From Clostridium sp. CAG:343 (GTDB taxonomy: Bacteria > Bacillota > Clostridia > TANB77 > CAG-508): a DNA stretch of 17,361 nucleotides. Location: NCBI GenBank assembly GCA_000431335.1, contig FR888025.1, positions 1 through 17,361 of the forward strand, in the 5' to 3' direction. Positions 1 to 7,408 of the stretch are shown here, piece by piece. A program made the position numbers and the translations under genes. Under the pieces are notes generated by a model. It had not been told where the DNA came from. It saw only the letters and a list, made by a program, of their open reading frames with translations, and made no database searches. Every line of letters begins with the position of its first letter. The stretch's first letter is position 1.

Positions 1-9
1 AAAGCTTGG

Positions 10-40
10 ACACCATAATCATTTCTTACTGAACTGTAAC
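10..40. repeat. 31-bp inverted repeat, left copy
   Basis: This stretch is the exact reverse complement of 17331-17361 at the other end of the window. Read outward, both ends run into the same sequence. The window therefore sits between two inverted copies of one repeat, either an insertion-sequence end or the repeat at which an assembly stopped. I cannot assign it to a named family. The bases from 41 to about 200 hold no gene that I can support. Confidence 0.85.
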
Positions 41-205
41 TTCACATTTAAATTATATAGAGTTAAAAAATTAATAATATATTGTTTTTGAATAACGCGT
101 AAGCGACCAAACTAGCTTGTGTGAGTACTATATTGAGCAATCTACATACTTAAAATTTTAAATAACATTTTTTTATTAACTTTCCATGTTTTATTTTTTA
201 CTTTA

Positions 206-214
206 TGATATAAT
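206..214 (+). promoter_or_regulatory. extended -10 promoter of the U32 gene
   Basis: TGATATAAT is a perfect extended -10 box (TGN plus TATAAT). No good -35 box is seen 17 bases upstream, as is common for extended -10 promoters. It lies 31 bases before the ATG at 246. A GGAGG ribosome binding site at 234-238 is spaced 7 bases from that ATG. Confidence 0.6.
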
Positions 215-245
215 ATAGTTAACTTTTGATTTTGGAGGTTATAAA

Positions 246-2704
246 ATGTTAGACTTACTTTCTCCTGTAGGAGATTTTGACTGTTTAAAAGCCGCTGTTC
301 AAAATGGTGCTGATAGTGTATATTTTGGTGCAGACTTATTTAGTGCAAGAGCTTTTGCTCATAATTTTAATTTAGATGAATTAAAAAATGCTATTGAATA
401 TGCTAAACTACGTGGTGTAAAAGCCAATTTAACTTTAAATACATTATTAAAAGATGATGAATTTGACAAAGCAATTAATTTAGCTATTAAAGCTTATGAA
501 TTCGGTATTGATGCTATTATTGTACAAGACCTTGGACTTGCAATGAAATTAATTTCATTAATTCCTGACCTTCCTATACATGCTAGTACACAAATGACTA
601 TCCATAATTTAAATGGTGCCTTGGAATTACAAGAACTTGGTTTTAAAAGAGTTGTTTTATCTAGAGAGCTCTCTATTGATGAAATAAATCATATATGTAA
701 AAATACTAAACTAGAAACTGAATGTTTTATTCATGGAGCACTTTGTATTTCATATTCAGGCCAATGTTTATTTTCTAGTTTAATTGGAGGTAGGTCTGGA
801 AATCGTGGAAAATGTGCTGGTCCATGTAGACTTCCTTATGAATTATTAGAAAATGATAAAAAAATAGATTCTGGATATTTACTAAATACTAGAGATTTAT
901 GTGGATTAGAAATGATTCCTTCTTTGTTATCTGCTCGGTGTAACTTGTTTAAAAATAGAAGGAAGAATGAAATCCCCTGAATACGTTGCAACTGTGACTA
1001 AAATTTATAGAAAATATATTGATTTAGCAATGTCTAACGAACCTTATATTATTGACTCAAACGACAAAAAAGAATTACTACAAGTATTTAATCGTGGAAT
1101 GTTTTCTTCAGGGCATTTTTCTAACACTCCTAATAAAAATTTAGTTTTTAAAGATAAACCTAATCATATGGGACTATTTTTAGGTACTGTTCAAAAATAT
1201 AATAAAAATAAAGGATATATTACTTTAAAATTAAAAGAGCCTATAAATATTGGAGATAAAGTTTCTGTTGAAAAAGAATCAGGAAGTTATACAATTTCAG
1301 AATTAATGGAAAATAAAAATAATATAAGAGAAACCAAAGTAAATCAAATTGTTACAATTGGAAGAATCAAAGGTTCTATTTCTTCTGGTGATAAGGTTTA
1401 TAAAATCTCTTCAAAATATATTACTACTACTGCTAATGAAAGTTACAAATCTGAAAAAAGAAAAGTTTCTTTAAATTGTAATGTAATAATAAAAAAATCT
1501 TGCCCTGTAACAATAAAAATTACTTCTTGTAATGATTTATTAGAATATAAAAATTTAGATATTACTTATCAAATGCCATATATTCCTGAAGATGCTAAAA
1601 ATAGACCTTTAGATAAAGAAACTATTATAAGACAAATTTCAAAAACAAATTCTACTCCTTATAAATTTGAAAATATTAACATTGATTTAGATGAAAATGT
1701 TTACTTGCCTAAGCTAAGTATTTTAAACGAATTACGAAGAATATCTTTAGAAAATGTTGTTGACTATGCTATTTCACAAATACATAGAACTTACACTTCG
1801 CCATCTTCAAATATAAATAAAAATGATACTATAGAAGATATGCGAATTTTTGCTCAAAATAAAACAAACCTTTCTAATTGTATTCCTCCTAAAATTTCAG
1901 TATTGCTAAATATAATAAATTTAGATTTTGATTATTCAAAATTAAAAAATATTGATAATCTTTATATTCCTTTAAAATATTTTATAAATAAAAAATATGA
2001 AAATATTTTAAAAACTCTTACTAAGAAATTTGATACATATATATATTTACCAACCATTTTAAAAGGAAATTATAAAAACCTTTTCTATTCAAATGCTAAA
2101 AATACTGTTCAGAATTATAAAATAAAAGGTTTTGTTATTTCTAATATTGGTAACATTAAATTATTACATGATTTATTTACTGATTTAAATACTCATTTTA
2201 AAGTTATTGCTAATTATACTTTTAATGTATTTAATTCTAATTCTGTATTAGAATTGAAAAAACTTGATATCAGTAAATTCACTTTATCTCCTGAGTCTGA
2301 CAAAAATACATTATTAAATTTATGTAATTATAATTATTTGCAAAAAGAGTTAATAGTTTATGGTAAAATACCTTTGTTAAATATGAATTATTGTTTACTT
2401 CGGAGAAAGTAATAAATGTTATCCTGAATGTAAAACAAAATGTACGACAAATAATATTTATTATTTAAAAGACCGTTTAAATATGAAATTTAGAATTTTA
2501 CCTGATAATATTCAAAGTGTTACTACTATATTTAATAGCAAAACTACTTCTATCTCTCCTAAAGATTTTAATGTTGATTTTGCTAGAATTGATATTTTAG
2601 ATGAATCTATTGATGAAATTAATTATGCTATTAAATTAGTAAAAGAAGGTAAAAGATTTGAAGGAAAAGATTTTACAAACGGAAATTTAAATAGAATAAT
2701 TTAG
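246..2704 (+). CDS. U32 family protein (RlhA-like, DUF3656), read with two +1 frameshifts
   Basis: Three consecutive frames, 246-935, 937-2400 and 2402-2704, join into one 818-residue protein once the single bases C936 and C2401 are skipped. This is about the length of clostridial U32/DUF3656 proteins. The U32 signature (E-CFIHGALC...GQC) is at residues 159-177, and a cysteine-rich GNRGKCAGPC stretch follows. The conserved KIEGRMKSPEYVA motif begins five residues after the first shift. The C-terminal YGKIPL motif and its cysteine lie before the second shift, and the partner cysteines (CYPECKTKC) lie just after it. Family knowledge: members such as E. coli RlhA hydroxylate 23S rRNA C2501, while others are annotated as collagenase-like peptidases; which applies here is inference. 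Without shifting, synthesis would end at 980 or 2412. Conservation across both junctions is strong, so old decay is unlikely, but a recent double mutation cannot be excluded. Confidence 0.85.
933..939 (+). other. +1 recoding site 1 (GCU C GGU)
   Basis: The zero frame reads GCU CGG UGU and runs to UGA at 978-980. Skipping C936 gives GCU GGU (Ala230-Gly231) and continues into the conserved KIEGRMKSPEY motif. The exact unshifted GCTGGT occurs in the same gene near 825. No Shine-Dalgarno-like stimulator or strong downstream hairpin is apparent. Confidence 0.75.
2398..2404 (+). other. +1 recoding site 2 (CUU C GGA)
   Basis: The zero frame reads CUU CGG AGA AAG and then UAA at 2410-2412. Skipping C2401 gives CUU GGA (Leu718-Gly719) and another 99 codons, beginning with the cysteine-rich segment expected of this family and ending at UAG 2702-2704. 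Confidence 0.75.
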
Positions 2705-2718
2705 AAATCTAGAAAATA

Positions 2719-2764
2719 AAAAAGTAGAACGAAATTTTATTTTGATTATTGTTCTACTTTTATT
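2719..2764. terminator. bidirectional intrinsic terminator
   Basis: AAAAGTAGAAC and GTTCTACTTTT form the stem, with an AT-rich loop of about 20 bases between them. T-rich tracts follow on both strands, so the hairpin can serve the U32 gene from the left and the RNHCP gene from the right. Confidence 0.85.
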
Positions 2765-2766
2765 TT

Positions 2767-3087
2767 TTATTTTATCTGTTTACTGCTTAATTTTATTATT
2801 AAATCCATATTATCATCTTTTGCTGCTTTATTTTTTCTAATTGCTCCACATTTTTTGCATTTAAAAATAATAATATAACCCTTTTTTCCATCAATTTCTA
2901 AGCTAACTGGCTCTAAGTCTCCATGACATTCTTCAGCTCTATCTCCTGGGTTTTTATCTACATGCTTTGAATGTAAACAATATGGACAATGATTTCTGCA
3001 AGAATATCCTAATTTTGATACTTTTCTTCCACAATTTTCACATATAAATTCTTCGTCAATCTCTGTAAACCTACTATTTTTTAACAT
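2767..3087 (-). CDS. RNHCP domain zinc-finger protein
   Basis: A 106-residue protein carrying the motif that names the RNHCP family (residues 31-35, followed by PYC). Two CxxC pairs flank it, C16/C19 near the N-terminus and C77/C80 near the C-terminus, so it probably binds zinc. Family members are small, widespread and of unknown function; I propose none. It follows the LOG-family gene by a few bases and is probably co-transcribed with it. The ATG at 3087 was chosen because the product then begins like its relatives. The GGTGAG before it is only 3 bases away, which is tight. A TTG at 3099, 4 bases after the upstream stop codon, would add four residues and is the alternative start. Confidence 0.8.
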   Translation of the reverse strand: MLKNSRFTEIDEEFICENCGRKVSKLGYSCRNHCPYCLHSKHVDKNPGDRAEECHGDLEPVSLEIDGKKGYIIIFKCKKCGAIRKNKAAKDDNMDLIIKLSSKQIK

Positions 3088-3103
3088 ATGCTCACCCAAA
3101 ATT

Positions 3104-3685
3104 TTATCTTATCTTTACTTTACTAATATCTACATCTTTTTCATCATAGTTTTCTAAATATTCTAACATTTCTTCTTTGTTATCAAAAACGGAATATAAT
3201 TCTTTACAATCATGAGTAATAAATTCTTTTTCTATAGACTTATCCATCATAGCATCTAATTCATCAAAGAATCCATCAATATTATAAATAGCAATTGGCT
3301 TATTATGTCTTCCTAATTGTTTTAAAGTTAATATTTCAAAAAATTCATCTAATGTTCCTATACCTCCTGGTGTTATAATAAATCCATTTGAATTTTCTTC
3401 TAATTCTCTTTTACGTTCTCTCATTGTATCTGTATAAATATATTCTGTACAATTTTTAAATGAAACCTCTGCTCCAGCCTCTTTAAAAAATTCTGGTATT
3501 ATTCCTAAAATATATCCTTTTTCTTCAAAAGTTCCTTCTGCTAAAGCTCCCATCATCCCATGAGATCCTCCTCCAAAAACTAGACCATGACCTCTTTTAG
3601 CTAATTCTTTTCCTAATTCTATTCCTGCTTCTATATAATGATTATCAATTAAGCTACTTGCTGCTCCATATACACAAATTTTCAT
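3104..3685 (-). CDS. LOG family protein (TIGR00730-type Rossmann fold)
   Basis: A 193-residue protein with both hallmarks of the LOG (lysine decarboxylase-like) family: GGGSHGMMG at residues 38-46 and PGGIGT at 106-111 followed by Glu114. Family knowledge: characterised members are cytokinin riboside 5'-monophosphate phosphoribohydrolases, which cleave nucleoside monophosphates. The true substrate in Firmicutes is usually unknown. The start has AAAGGA about 10 bases upstream. It is the first gene of a two-gene unit with the RNHCP protein, behind the promoter at 3753-3781. Length and motifs look complete. Confidence 0.88.
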   Translation of the reverse strand: MKICVYGAASSLIDNHYIEAGIELGKELAKRGHGLVFGGGSHGMMGALAEGTFEEKGYILGIIPEFFKEAGAEVSFKNCTEYIYTDTMRERKRELEENSNGFIITPGGIGTLDEFFEILTLKQLGRHNKPIAIYNIDGFFDELDAMMDKSIEKEFITHDCKELYSVFDNKEEMLEYLENYDEKDVDISKVKIR

Positions 3686-3752
3686 ATCTTATCATTCCTT
3701 TTCTAAATTTTATTTTATTATTTATTATTTATTATTATTCACAACATCCTAA

Positions 3753-3781
3753 ATTATAACATTAACATTTTTTTCTTGCAA
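3753..3781 (-). promoter_or_regulatory. sigma-A promoter for the LOG/RNHCP unit
   Basis: On the minus strand TTGCAA (3781-3776) and TATAAT (3758-3753) are separated by exactly 17 bases. It lies about 70 bases before the ATG at 3685. Confidence 0.75.
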
Positions 3782-3832
3782 TACTTTTTGTATATTTTTC
3801 CAGATTTTATATATACTATAATTAAGAAGATT

Positions 3833-3864
3833 TGACACACTGGGGACAGGTCTTAAGTGTTTCA
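3833..3864. repeat. solo REP-like palindromic unit
   Basis: This unit has the architecture TGACACA...GGGGACAGGTCTTAAG...TGTTTCA. It matches one arm of the element at 5592-5720, sharing the core GGGACAGGTCTTAA with degenerate flanks. It lies between the divergent LOG and sspH genes. I recall units of this kind near IS200-like (Y1) transposases, but no transposase is present here. Confidence 0.7.
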
Positions 3865-3932
3865 TCTATTTTGTCGAATATTGTAATAACATTAACAATT
3901 AGCATGTGAATGCAAGGAATGGAGGTATTATT

Positions 3933-4100
3933 ATGAATTTAGAAAGGATTAATTCAATTTTAAATAACAAGGAAAAATGTGATGTTTTTTATGACAATAG
4001 AGCTGTATGGATTCAAGGAATTAGCAATACAACAGCTAAAGTTGGATTTATTGATAATTTTGAAGAAAAAGATGTCGAAATTCAAGATTTATATGAATAA
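3933..4100 (+). CDS. sspH: H-type small acid-soluble spore protein
   Basis: A 55-residue protein beginning MNLERINSIL, with the middle pattern (V..Y..RAVWIQG) and acidic C-terminus typical of SspH-family minor spore proteins. These are made in the forespore and deposited in the spore core. The start at 3933 is set by GGAGG spaced 7 bases upstream; an ATG at 3906 in the same frame lacks a ribosome binding site. I see no convincing sigma-G promoter upstream. A sigma-A-like TATAAT at 3817-3822 has no good -35 box. A terminator follows directly. Confidence 0.82.
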   Translation: MNLERINSILNNKEKCDVFYDNRAVWIQGISNTTAKVGFIDNFEEKDVEIQDLYE

Positions 4101-4129
4101 ACTTGAATTTATCAAAATATTTTCAATAT

Positions 4130-4172
4130 AAAAAAGACTTTAGTAATTTTAAAATTTACTCAAGTCTTTTTT
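4130..4172. terminator. bidirectional terminator between sspH and glyS
   Basis: AAAAAAGACTT pairs with AAGTCTTTTTT, with a second short pairing (AGTAA/TTACT) inside. It has T-tracts on both strands and lies between two convergent genes. Confidence 0.88.
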
Positions 4173-4193
4173 ATTAGTAAAACTACATCTATT

Positions 4194-5576
4194 TTAGAAC
4201 TCTATTTTTTCTTCAATCCATTTTTCTACATCATCAATTTTAATTCTTACTTGTTCCATTGTATCTCTATCACGAATTGTAACAGATTCATCTTCTAATG
4301 TATCAAAATCTACAGTTACACAATATGGTGTTCCTATCTCATCTTCTCTTCTATAACGTTTTCCAATACTTCCTGCTTCATCATAATCACACATAAATTT
4401 CTTAGCTAATTTAGCATATACTTCATTTGCTTTTTCTGATAATTTTTTAGAAAGTGGTAATACTGCTAATTTATAAGGAGCTAATGCAGGATGTAAATGT
4501 AACACTGTTCTTGTATCACCTTCTGCAATTTCTTGCTCTTCATATGCATTGCACAAAAATGCTAGCACCACTCTATCTGCTCCTAAAGATGGTTCAATTA
4601 CATATGGTACATATTTTTCATTTGTCTCTGGATCTTGATAAGATAAATCTTGTTTTGAGTGATTCATATGTTGTGTTAAATCATAATCAGTTCTATCTGC
4701 AATACCCCATAGTTCTCCCCATCCAAATGGAAATGCAAATTCAATATCAGTTGTTGCCTTACTGTAAAATACTAATTCTTCTGCAGAGTGATCTCTTAAT
4801 CTTATGTTTTCTTTTTTCATTCCTAAGGATAACAACCAATTTTCGCAATAATCCTTCCAATATTTATGCCATTCTAAATCAGTTCCTGGCTTACAGAAAA
4901 ATTCTAATTCCATTTGTTCGAATTCACGTGTTCTAAAAGTAAAGTTTCCTGGTGTTATTTCATTTCTGAATGCTTTACCTATCTGTGCAATTCCCATTGG
5001 CATTTTCTTTCTTGAAGTTCTTAAGACACTTTTAAAATCTACAAATATTCCTTGTGCTGTTTCTGGTCTTAAATAAATCTCAGAAGTAGTATCTTCTGTT
5101 ACTCCTTGGAAAGTTTTAAACATTAAATTGAATTTTCTAATCCCTGTAAAATTTGTTTTTCCACAACTTGGACATGGTATTTTATTTTCTTCTATAAAAT
5201 CTGTTAATTGTTTATCACTCATACCATCGGCAATCATGTCTTTCCCCTTTTCATGAGCCCATTCTTCAATTAATTTATCTGCTCTATGTCTTGTTTTACA
5301 TTCTTTACAATCTATTAAAGGATCTGAAAAACCTCCAACATGCCCTGATGCAACCCAAGTTTCTGGATTCATCAAAATAGCAGCATCTAATCCTACTATA
5401 TCTTTTTGTTCTTGAATAAATTTCTTTCTCCAAGCATTTTTTACATTGTTTTTAATTTCGTTACCTAAAGGACCATAATCCCAAGTATTAGCTAATCCTC
5501 CATAAATTTCTGAACCTGGATAAATAATTCCCCTATTCTTACACAAAGCAACTAATGTGTCCATTGATTTTAACAT
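4194..5576 (-). CDS. glyS: glycyl-tRNA synthetase, alpha2 type
   Basis: A 460-residue single-chain (homodimeric) class II glycyl-tRNA synthetase. It charges tRNA-Gly with glycine in the cytoplasm. Visible marks are an N-terminal SRGIIYPGSEIYGG-like segment (here NRGIIYPGSEIYGG), two cysteine pairs C90/C93 and C135/C138 that look like a zinc site, motif 2 (FRNEITP) at residues 203-209, and motif 3 with GADRVV near the end of the catalytic core. The C-terminal part is the anticodon-binding domain. The ATG at 5576 has GAGGAGG upstream. An in-frame upstream extension reaches 5624 but is encoded by the mobile-element arm and is not believed. The upstream T-box leader matches glycine control. Confidence 0.95.
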   Translation of the reverse strand: MLKSMDTLVALCKNRGIIYPGSEIYGGLANTWDYGPLGNEIKNNVKNAWRKKFIQEQKDIVGLDAAILMNPETWVASGHVGGFSDPLIDCKECKTRHRADKLIEEWAHEKGKDMIADGMSDKQLTDFIEENKIPCPSCGKTNFTGIRKFNLMFKTFQGVTEDTTSEIYLRPETAQGIFVDFKSVLRTSRKKMPMGIAQIGKAFRNEITPGNFTFRTREFEQMELEFFCKPGTDLEWHKYWKDYCENWLLSLGMKKENIRLRDHSAEELVFYSKATTDIEFAFPFGWGELWGIADRTDYDLTQHMNHSKQDLSYQDPETNEKYVPYVIEPSLGADRVVLAFLCNAYEEQEIAEGDTRTVLHLHPALAPYKLAVLPLSKKLSEKANEVYAKLAKKFMCDYDEAGSIGKRYRREDEIGTPYCVTVDFDTLEDESVTIRDRDTMEQVRIKIDDVEKWIEEKIEF

Positions 5577-5591
5577 AATAACTCCTCCTCT

Positions 5592-5720
5592 TGAGACAAT
5601 AGGGACAGGTCTTAAATGTCTCACATTATTTGTAATATTTCGCTTTTCTATCTAATATTACCTTTTTTAAAATTTTATATAAATTTGTGAGACATTTAAG
5701 ACCTGTCCCCCTTGTCTCAC
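5592..5720. mobile_element. MITE-like element between T-box and glyS
   Basis: About 129 bp with long inverted repeats: the left arm 5592-5624 and right arm 5687-5720 are identical over the 23 bases nearest the centre (GGGACAGGTCTTAAA plus TGTCTCAC) and differ mainly at three bases further out. Each arm is itself bounded by TGAGACA/TGTCTCA. An inner pair, GTAATATT (5632-5639) and AATATTAC (5654-5661), forms a central hairpin. There is no coding capacity, so any movement would need a transposase elsewhere. It begins one base after the T-box terminator run and ends just before the glyS ribosome binding site, so it is transcribed in the glyS leader. Confidence 0.8.
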
Positions 5721-5947
5721 AAAAAACTTTCGCACCTAGCTAATGTACAGCTAGGGACGAAAGTTTTATTTCCGCGATTCCACCCTAATTCTTGAAATCT
5801 TTTATAATTTTATTTCAAGCACCTTAATTATTTTTATTGTTACTCCAAAGCTCCCCATGCTTCTTTATTGTAAGTATTTCACCATCACTTACTCTCTAAA
5901 AATAAAGTTTTTAGCACTTTTTCTTTTTCACCGTAATCTATTTTGTT
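5721..5947 (-). promoter_or_regulatory. T-box riboswitch (tRNA-Gly) controlling glyS
   Basis: The minus strand carries the T-box sequence AGGGTGGAATCGCGG (5786-5772). Its UGGA would pair with the UCCA end of tRNA-Gly, which has U at position 73. A terminator follows: AAACTTTCG...CCTAGCT / AGCTAGG...CGAAAGTTT with a T run, 5766-5721. Stem I includes GTGCT/AGCAT and CTTTAT/ATAAAG pairings and a distal GATGGTGAAA motif. The specifier side contains GGGGA (5856-5852); either reading, GGG or GGA, is a glycine codon. Uncharged tRNA-Gly should favour the antiterminator and glyS expression. Confidence 0.92.
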
Positions 5948-5953
5948 GCATAC

Positions 5954-5982
5954 ATTGTATTACCAAGATTTAAAAATGTCAA
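5954..5982 (-). promoter_or_regulatory. promoter of the T-box/glyS transcript
   Basis: TTGACA (5982-5977) and TACAAT (5959-5954) on the minus strand are separated by 17 bases. This is a near-consensus sigma-A promoter, with transcription expected to start near 5947. Confidence 0.85.
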
Positions 5983-6000
5983 TAATTTTTGAAAAAATTA

Positions 6001-6032
6001 TTGCGTATTTTTATTTTTTGTGCTAATATAAT
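6001..6032 (+). promoter_or_regulatory. promoter of tRNA-Trp
   Basis: TTGCGT at 6001-6006 is followed after 17 bases by TAATAT (6024-6029), overlapping a perfect TATAAT (6027-6032). The tRNA begins 20 bases later. It is back to back with the glyS promoter. Confidence 0.65.
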
Positions 6033-6051
6033 AAATGTGTTTAATTTATAT

Positions 6052-6126
6052 AGGGGTATAGTGTTAATGGTAGCACATCGGTCTCCAAAACCGCCTGTGA
6101 GGGTTCGAGTCCTTCTACCCCTGCCA
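6052..6126 (+). tRNA. tRNA-Trp (CCA)
   Basis: A 75-base tRNA with an encoded CCA end. The acceptor stem AGGGGTA/TACCCCT is perfect and position 73 is G. The D stem GTGT/GCAC has one wobble pair. The anticodon loop is CTCCAAA with anticodon CCA at 6085-6087. The T arm is GAGGG-TTCGAGT-CCTTC. One oddity is that the first pair of the anticodon stem (27-43) is a T-C mismatch. The CCA anticodon reads UGG and would not read CGG. Confidence 0.95.
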
Positions 6127-6132
6127 CATAAT

Positions 6133-6168
6133 AAAAGCAGATTGGTAGAATCTGCTTTTTATTTTTTT
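6133..6168 (+). terminator. terminator after tRNA-Trp
   Basis: AAAAGCAGATT-GGTAG-AATCTGCTTTTT forms a strong hairpin followed by a T-rich tract, ending the tRNA transcript. Confidence 0.9.
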
Positions 6169-6222
6169 ATTCTATTTTACGTTTTTATTATTTTTCAATA
6201 TATTTTTAAGGAGGTGCATTTT

Positions 6223-6808
6223 ATTTTTAGCTTTTTAAATCGTTCTTTATTTATTATTATAATCCTTACTTTAATTATTTCTTTATTTTTTGTTCCAATC
6301 TTAAACTCAAACAGTTTTTCTAATTCTAATTCTTTAGATTCAGAAATCATCGATACAAATCCTGATGGTTTTGTTTGGCCTATTCCTGGTTATACAAAAA
6401 TCAGCTCTAACTTTGGTAAACGTACTTCTCCTACTTCTCGGTGCTTCTTCTTCACACTCTGGAATTGATATTCCTGCTCCTGAAGGCACTAAATTTATTG
6501 CAGTTGCAGATGGCAAGATTACTTTTAGAGATTTTTTAGGTGCTGGTGGTTATACTATAACACTTTCTTTTGATGATTTTAAGGTAAGCTATTGCCACTG
6601 TGACCCTAATTGGATTGTTTCTGTTGGTGACGAAATTAAGCAAGGACAAGTTATTGGATGCGTTGGTCCTAAATATGTCTATGGTGTTCCTGGAAATCAA
6701 TATCATGATTCTGATGGTAAACCTACAAATGGAGCAACGACAGGTTGTCATTTACATTTAGGAATTAGAGTTAATGACAAATACCAAAATCCTTTAAATT
6801 ATTTCTAA
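6223..6808 (+). CDS. M23 family metallopeptidase, read with one +1 frameshift
   Basis: Frames 6223-6438 and 6440-6808 join into a 194-residue protein when C6439 is skipped. The N-terminus has one hydrophobic segment (LFIIIILTLIISLFFVPIL), a signal anchor or signal peptide, so the product is exported. It is followed by a short linker and a LytM/M23 domain. The zinc motifs are SHSGIDI (HxxxD type, about residues 77-83) and HLHLG near the C-terminus, both after the shift. M23 enzymes cut peptide crosslinks of peptidoglycan. Start: a perfect AAGGAGGT ribosome binding site (6208-6215) points 8 bases ahead to ATT at 6223, so an AUU start is proposed. The in-frame GTG at 6214 lies inside the ribosome binding site. 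Without a shift the frame ends at UGA 6466-6468 with no catalytic domain. Confidence 0.75.
6436..6442 (+). other. +1 recoding site 3 (UCU C GGU)
   Basis: The zero frame reads UCU CGG UGC and runs to a stop codon at 6466-6468. Skipping C6439 gives UCU GGU (Ser72-Gly73) and joins the anchor segment to the M23 catalytic domain. Confidence 0.72.
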
Positions 6809-6880
6809 TATATTTAATTTCATATATAAATAGAAAATACTATCATCACGATGTCTGCAAATAAAACTTCATATAAAATA

Positions 6881-6918
6881 AAAAAGAAAGCTCTTTTATA
6901 AAGAGTTTTCTTTTTATT
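6881..6918. terminator. bidirectional terminator between M23 gene and CD1247-like gene
   Basis: AAGAAAGCTCTTT-TAT-AAAGAGTTTTCTT pairs with one internal mismatch and has T-rich tracts on both strands. It lies between two convergent genes and touches the stop codon of the minus-strand gene. Confidence 0.85.
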
Positions 6919-7391
6919 TACATATCATCATCTTCATCCTCACTACCACATCCATGGCATCCATGACAATCACCTAAGCATCCACCTGCAGATGGTTCAT
7001 CATCTACATCTCCGCTCCAGTCTAATTCAATTAAATTATTACATTCAGGACATTCAATTTCTGTTTTATTTTCATCCACATCTATGATAAATTCATGATT
7101 ACAATATGGACAAACAATTTCAAAATCGAAACCATCTTCTGCATAAATATCTTTTTCGATATTATCTATTACACTTTGCATTTTAGACATTTTTCTTTCA
7201 ATTTCTTGCTGTCTTTTTTCTAATTCTTCAACTTCTTCTTTTTTATATTCTATAATAGAATTTATTTCATCTAATACTGGATCTAGAAAAGCTGTGAATC
7301 TTTTTTTCACATATTCTAAGTCTTCTTTATTTTTTATATTTTTTTCTATGTCATCTAAAAAACCTTTGTATTCGTTTTTTATATTTTTCAT
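6918..7391 (-). CDS. CD1247-like protein with coiled coil and zinc ribbon
   Basis: A 157-residue protein. Residues 1-40 are helical and charged. Residues 41-82 are a strongly predicted coiled coil rich in E, K and Q. A zinc ribbon follows, with CPYC (94-97) and CPEC (114-117). The tail is cysteine- and glycine-rich (138-148) and ends in an acidic run. It resembles the clostridial proteins named after C. difficile CD1247, which often lie next to efp. No function is known and I do not propose one. The start has AAAGGTGAT 7 bases upstream. It follows efp by 17 bases and is probably in the same transcript. Confidence 0.75.
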   Translation of the reverse strand: MKNIKNEYKGFLDDIEKNIKNKEDLEYVKKRFTAFLDPVLDEINSIIEYKKEEVEELEKRQQEIERKMSKMQSVIDNIEKDIYAEDGFDFEIVCPYCNHEFIIDVDENKTEIECPECNNLIELDWSGDVDDEPSAGGCLGDCHGCHGCGSEDEDDDM

Positions 7392-7408
7392 GTACTAAAT
7401 CACCTTTC

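Noticed and set aside
501..509. TTCGGT in the U32 gene as another CGG site
   Set aside because: In the gene's frame it reads TTC GGT (Phe-Gly). The CGG is not in frame. The same holds for out-of-frame CGGs near 2681, 7009, 8486, 9052, 9355, 10783, 11972, 12456, 13920, 15675, 16795 and 17094.
246..2704. U32 gene as an ordinary pseudogene
   Set aside because: Apart from the two C insertions, conserved motifs, length and stop position are intact over 818 codons. The same lesion occurs in two other intact genes.
4454..4936. Open frame on the plus strand within glyS
   Set aside because: It is a shadow of the conserved minus-strand glyS and has no ribosome binding site or recognisable product.
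5577..5624. N-terminal extension of glycyl-tRNA synthetase to an upstream ATG
   Set aside because: Those 16 codons come from the mobile-element arm. The ATG at 5576 has a strong ribosome binding site and gives the family's normal N-terminus.
5989..6213. Upstream start of the M23 protein at 5989
   Set aside because: The frame would run through the tRNA-Trp gene and its terminator. The ribosome binding site at 6208 marks the real start.
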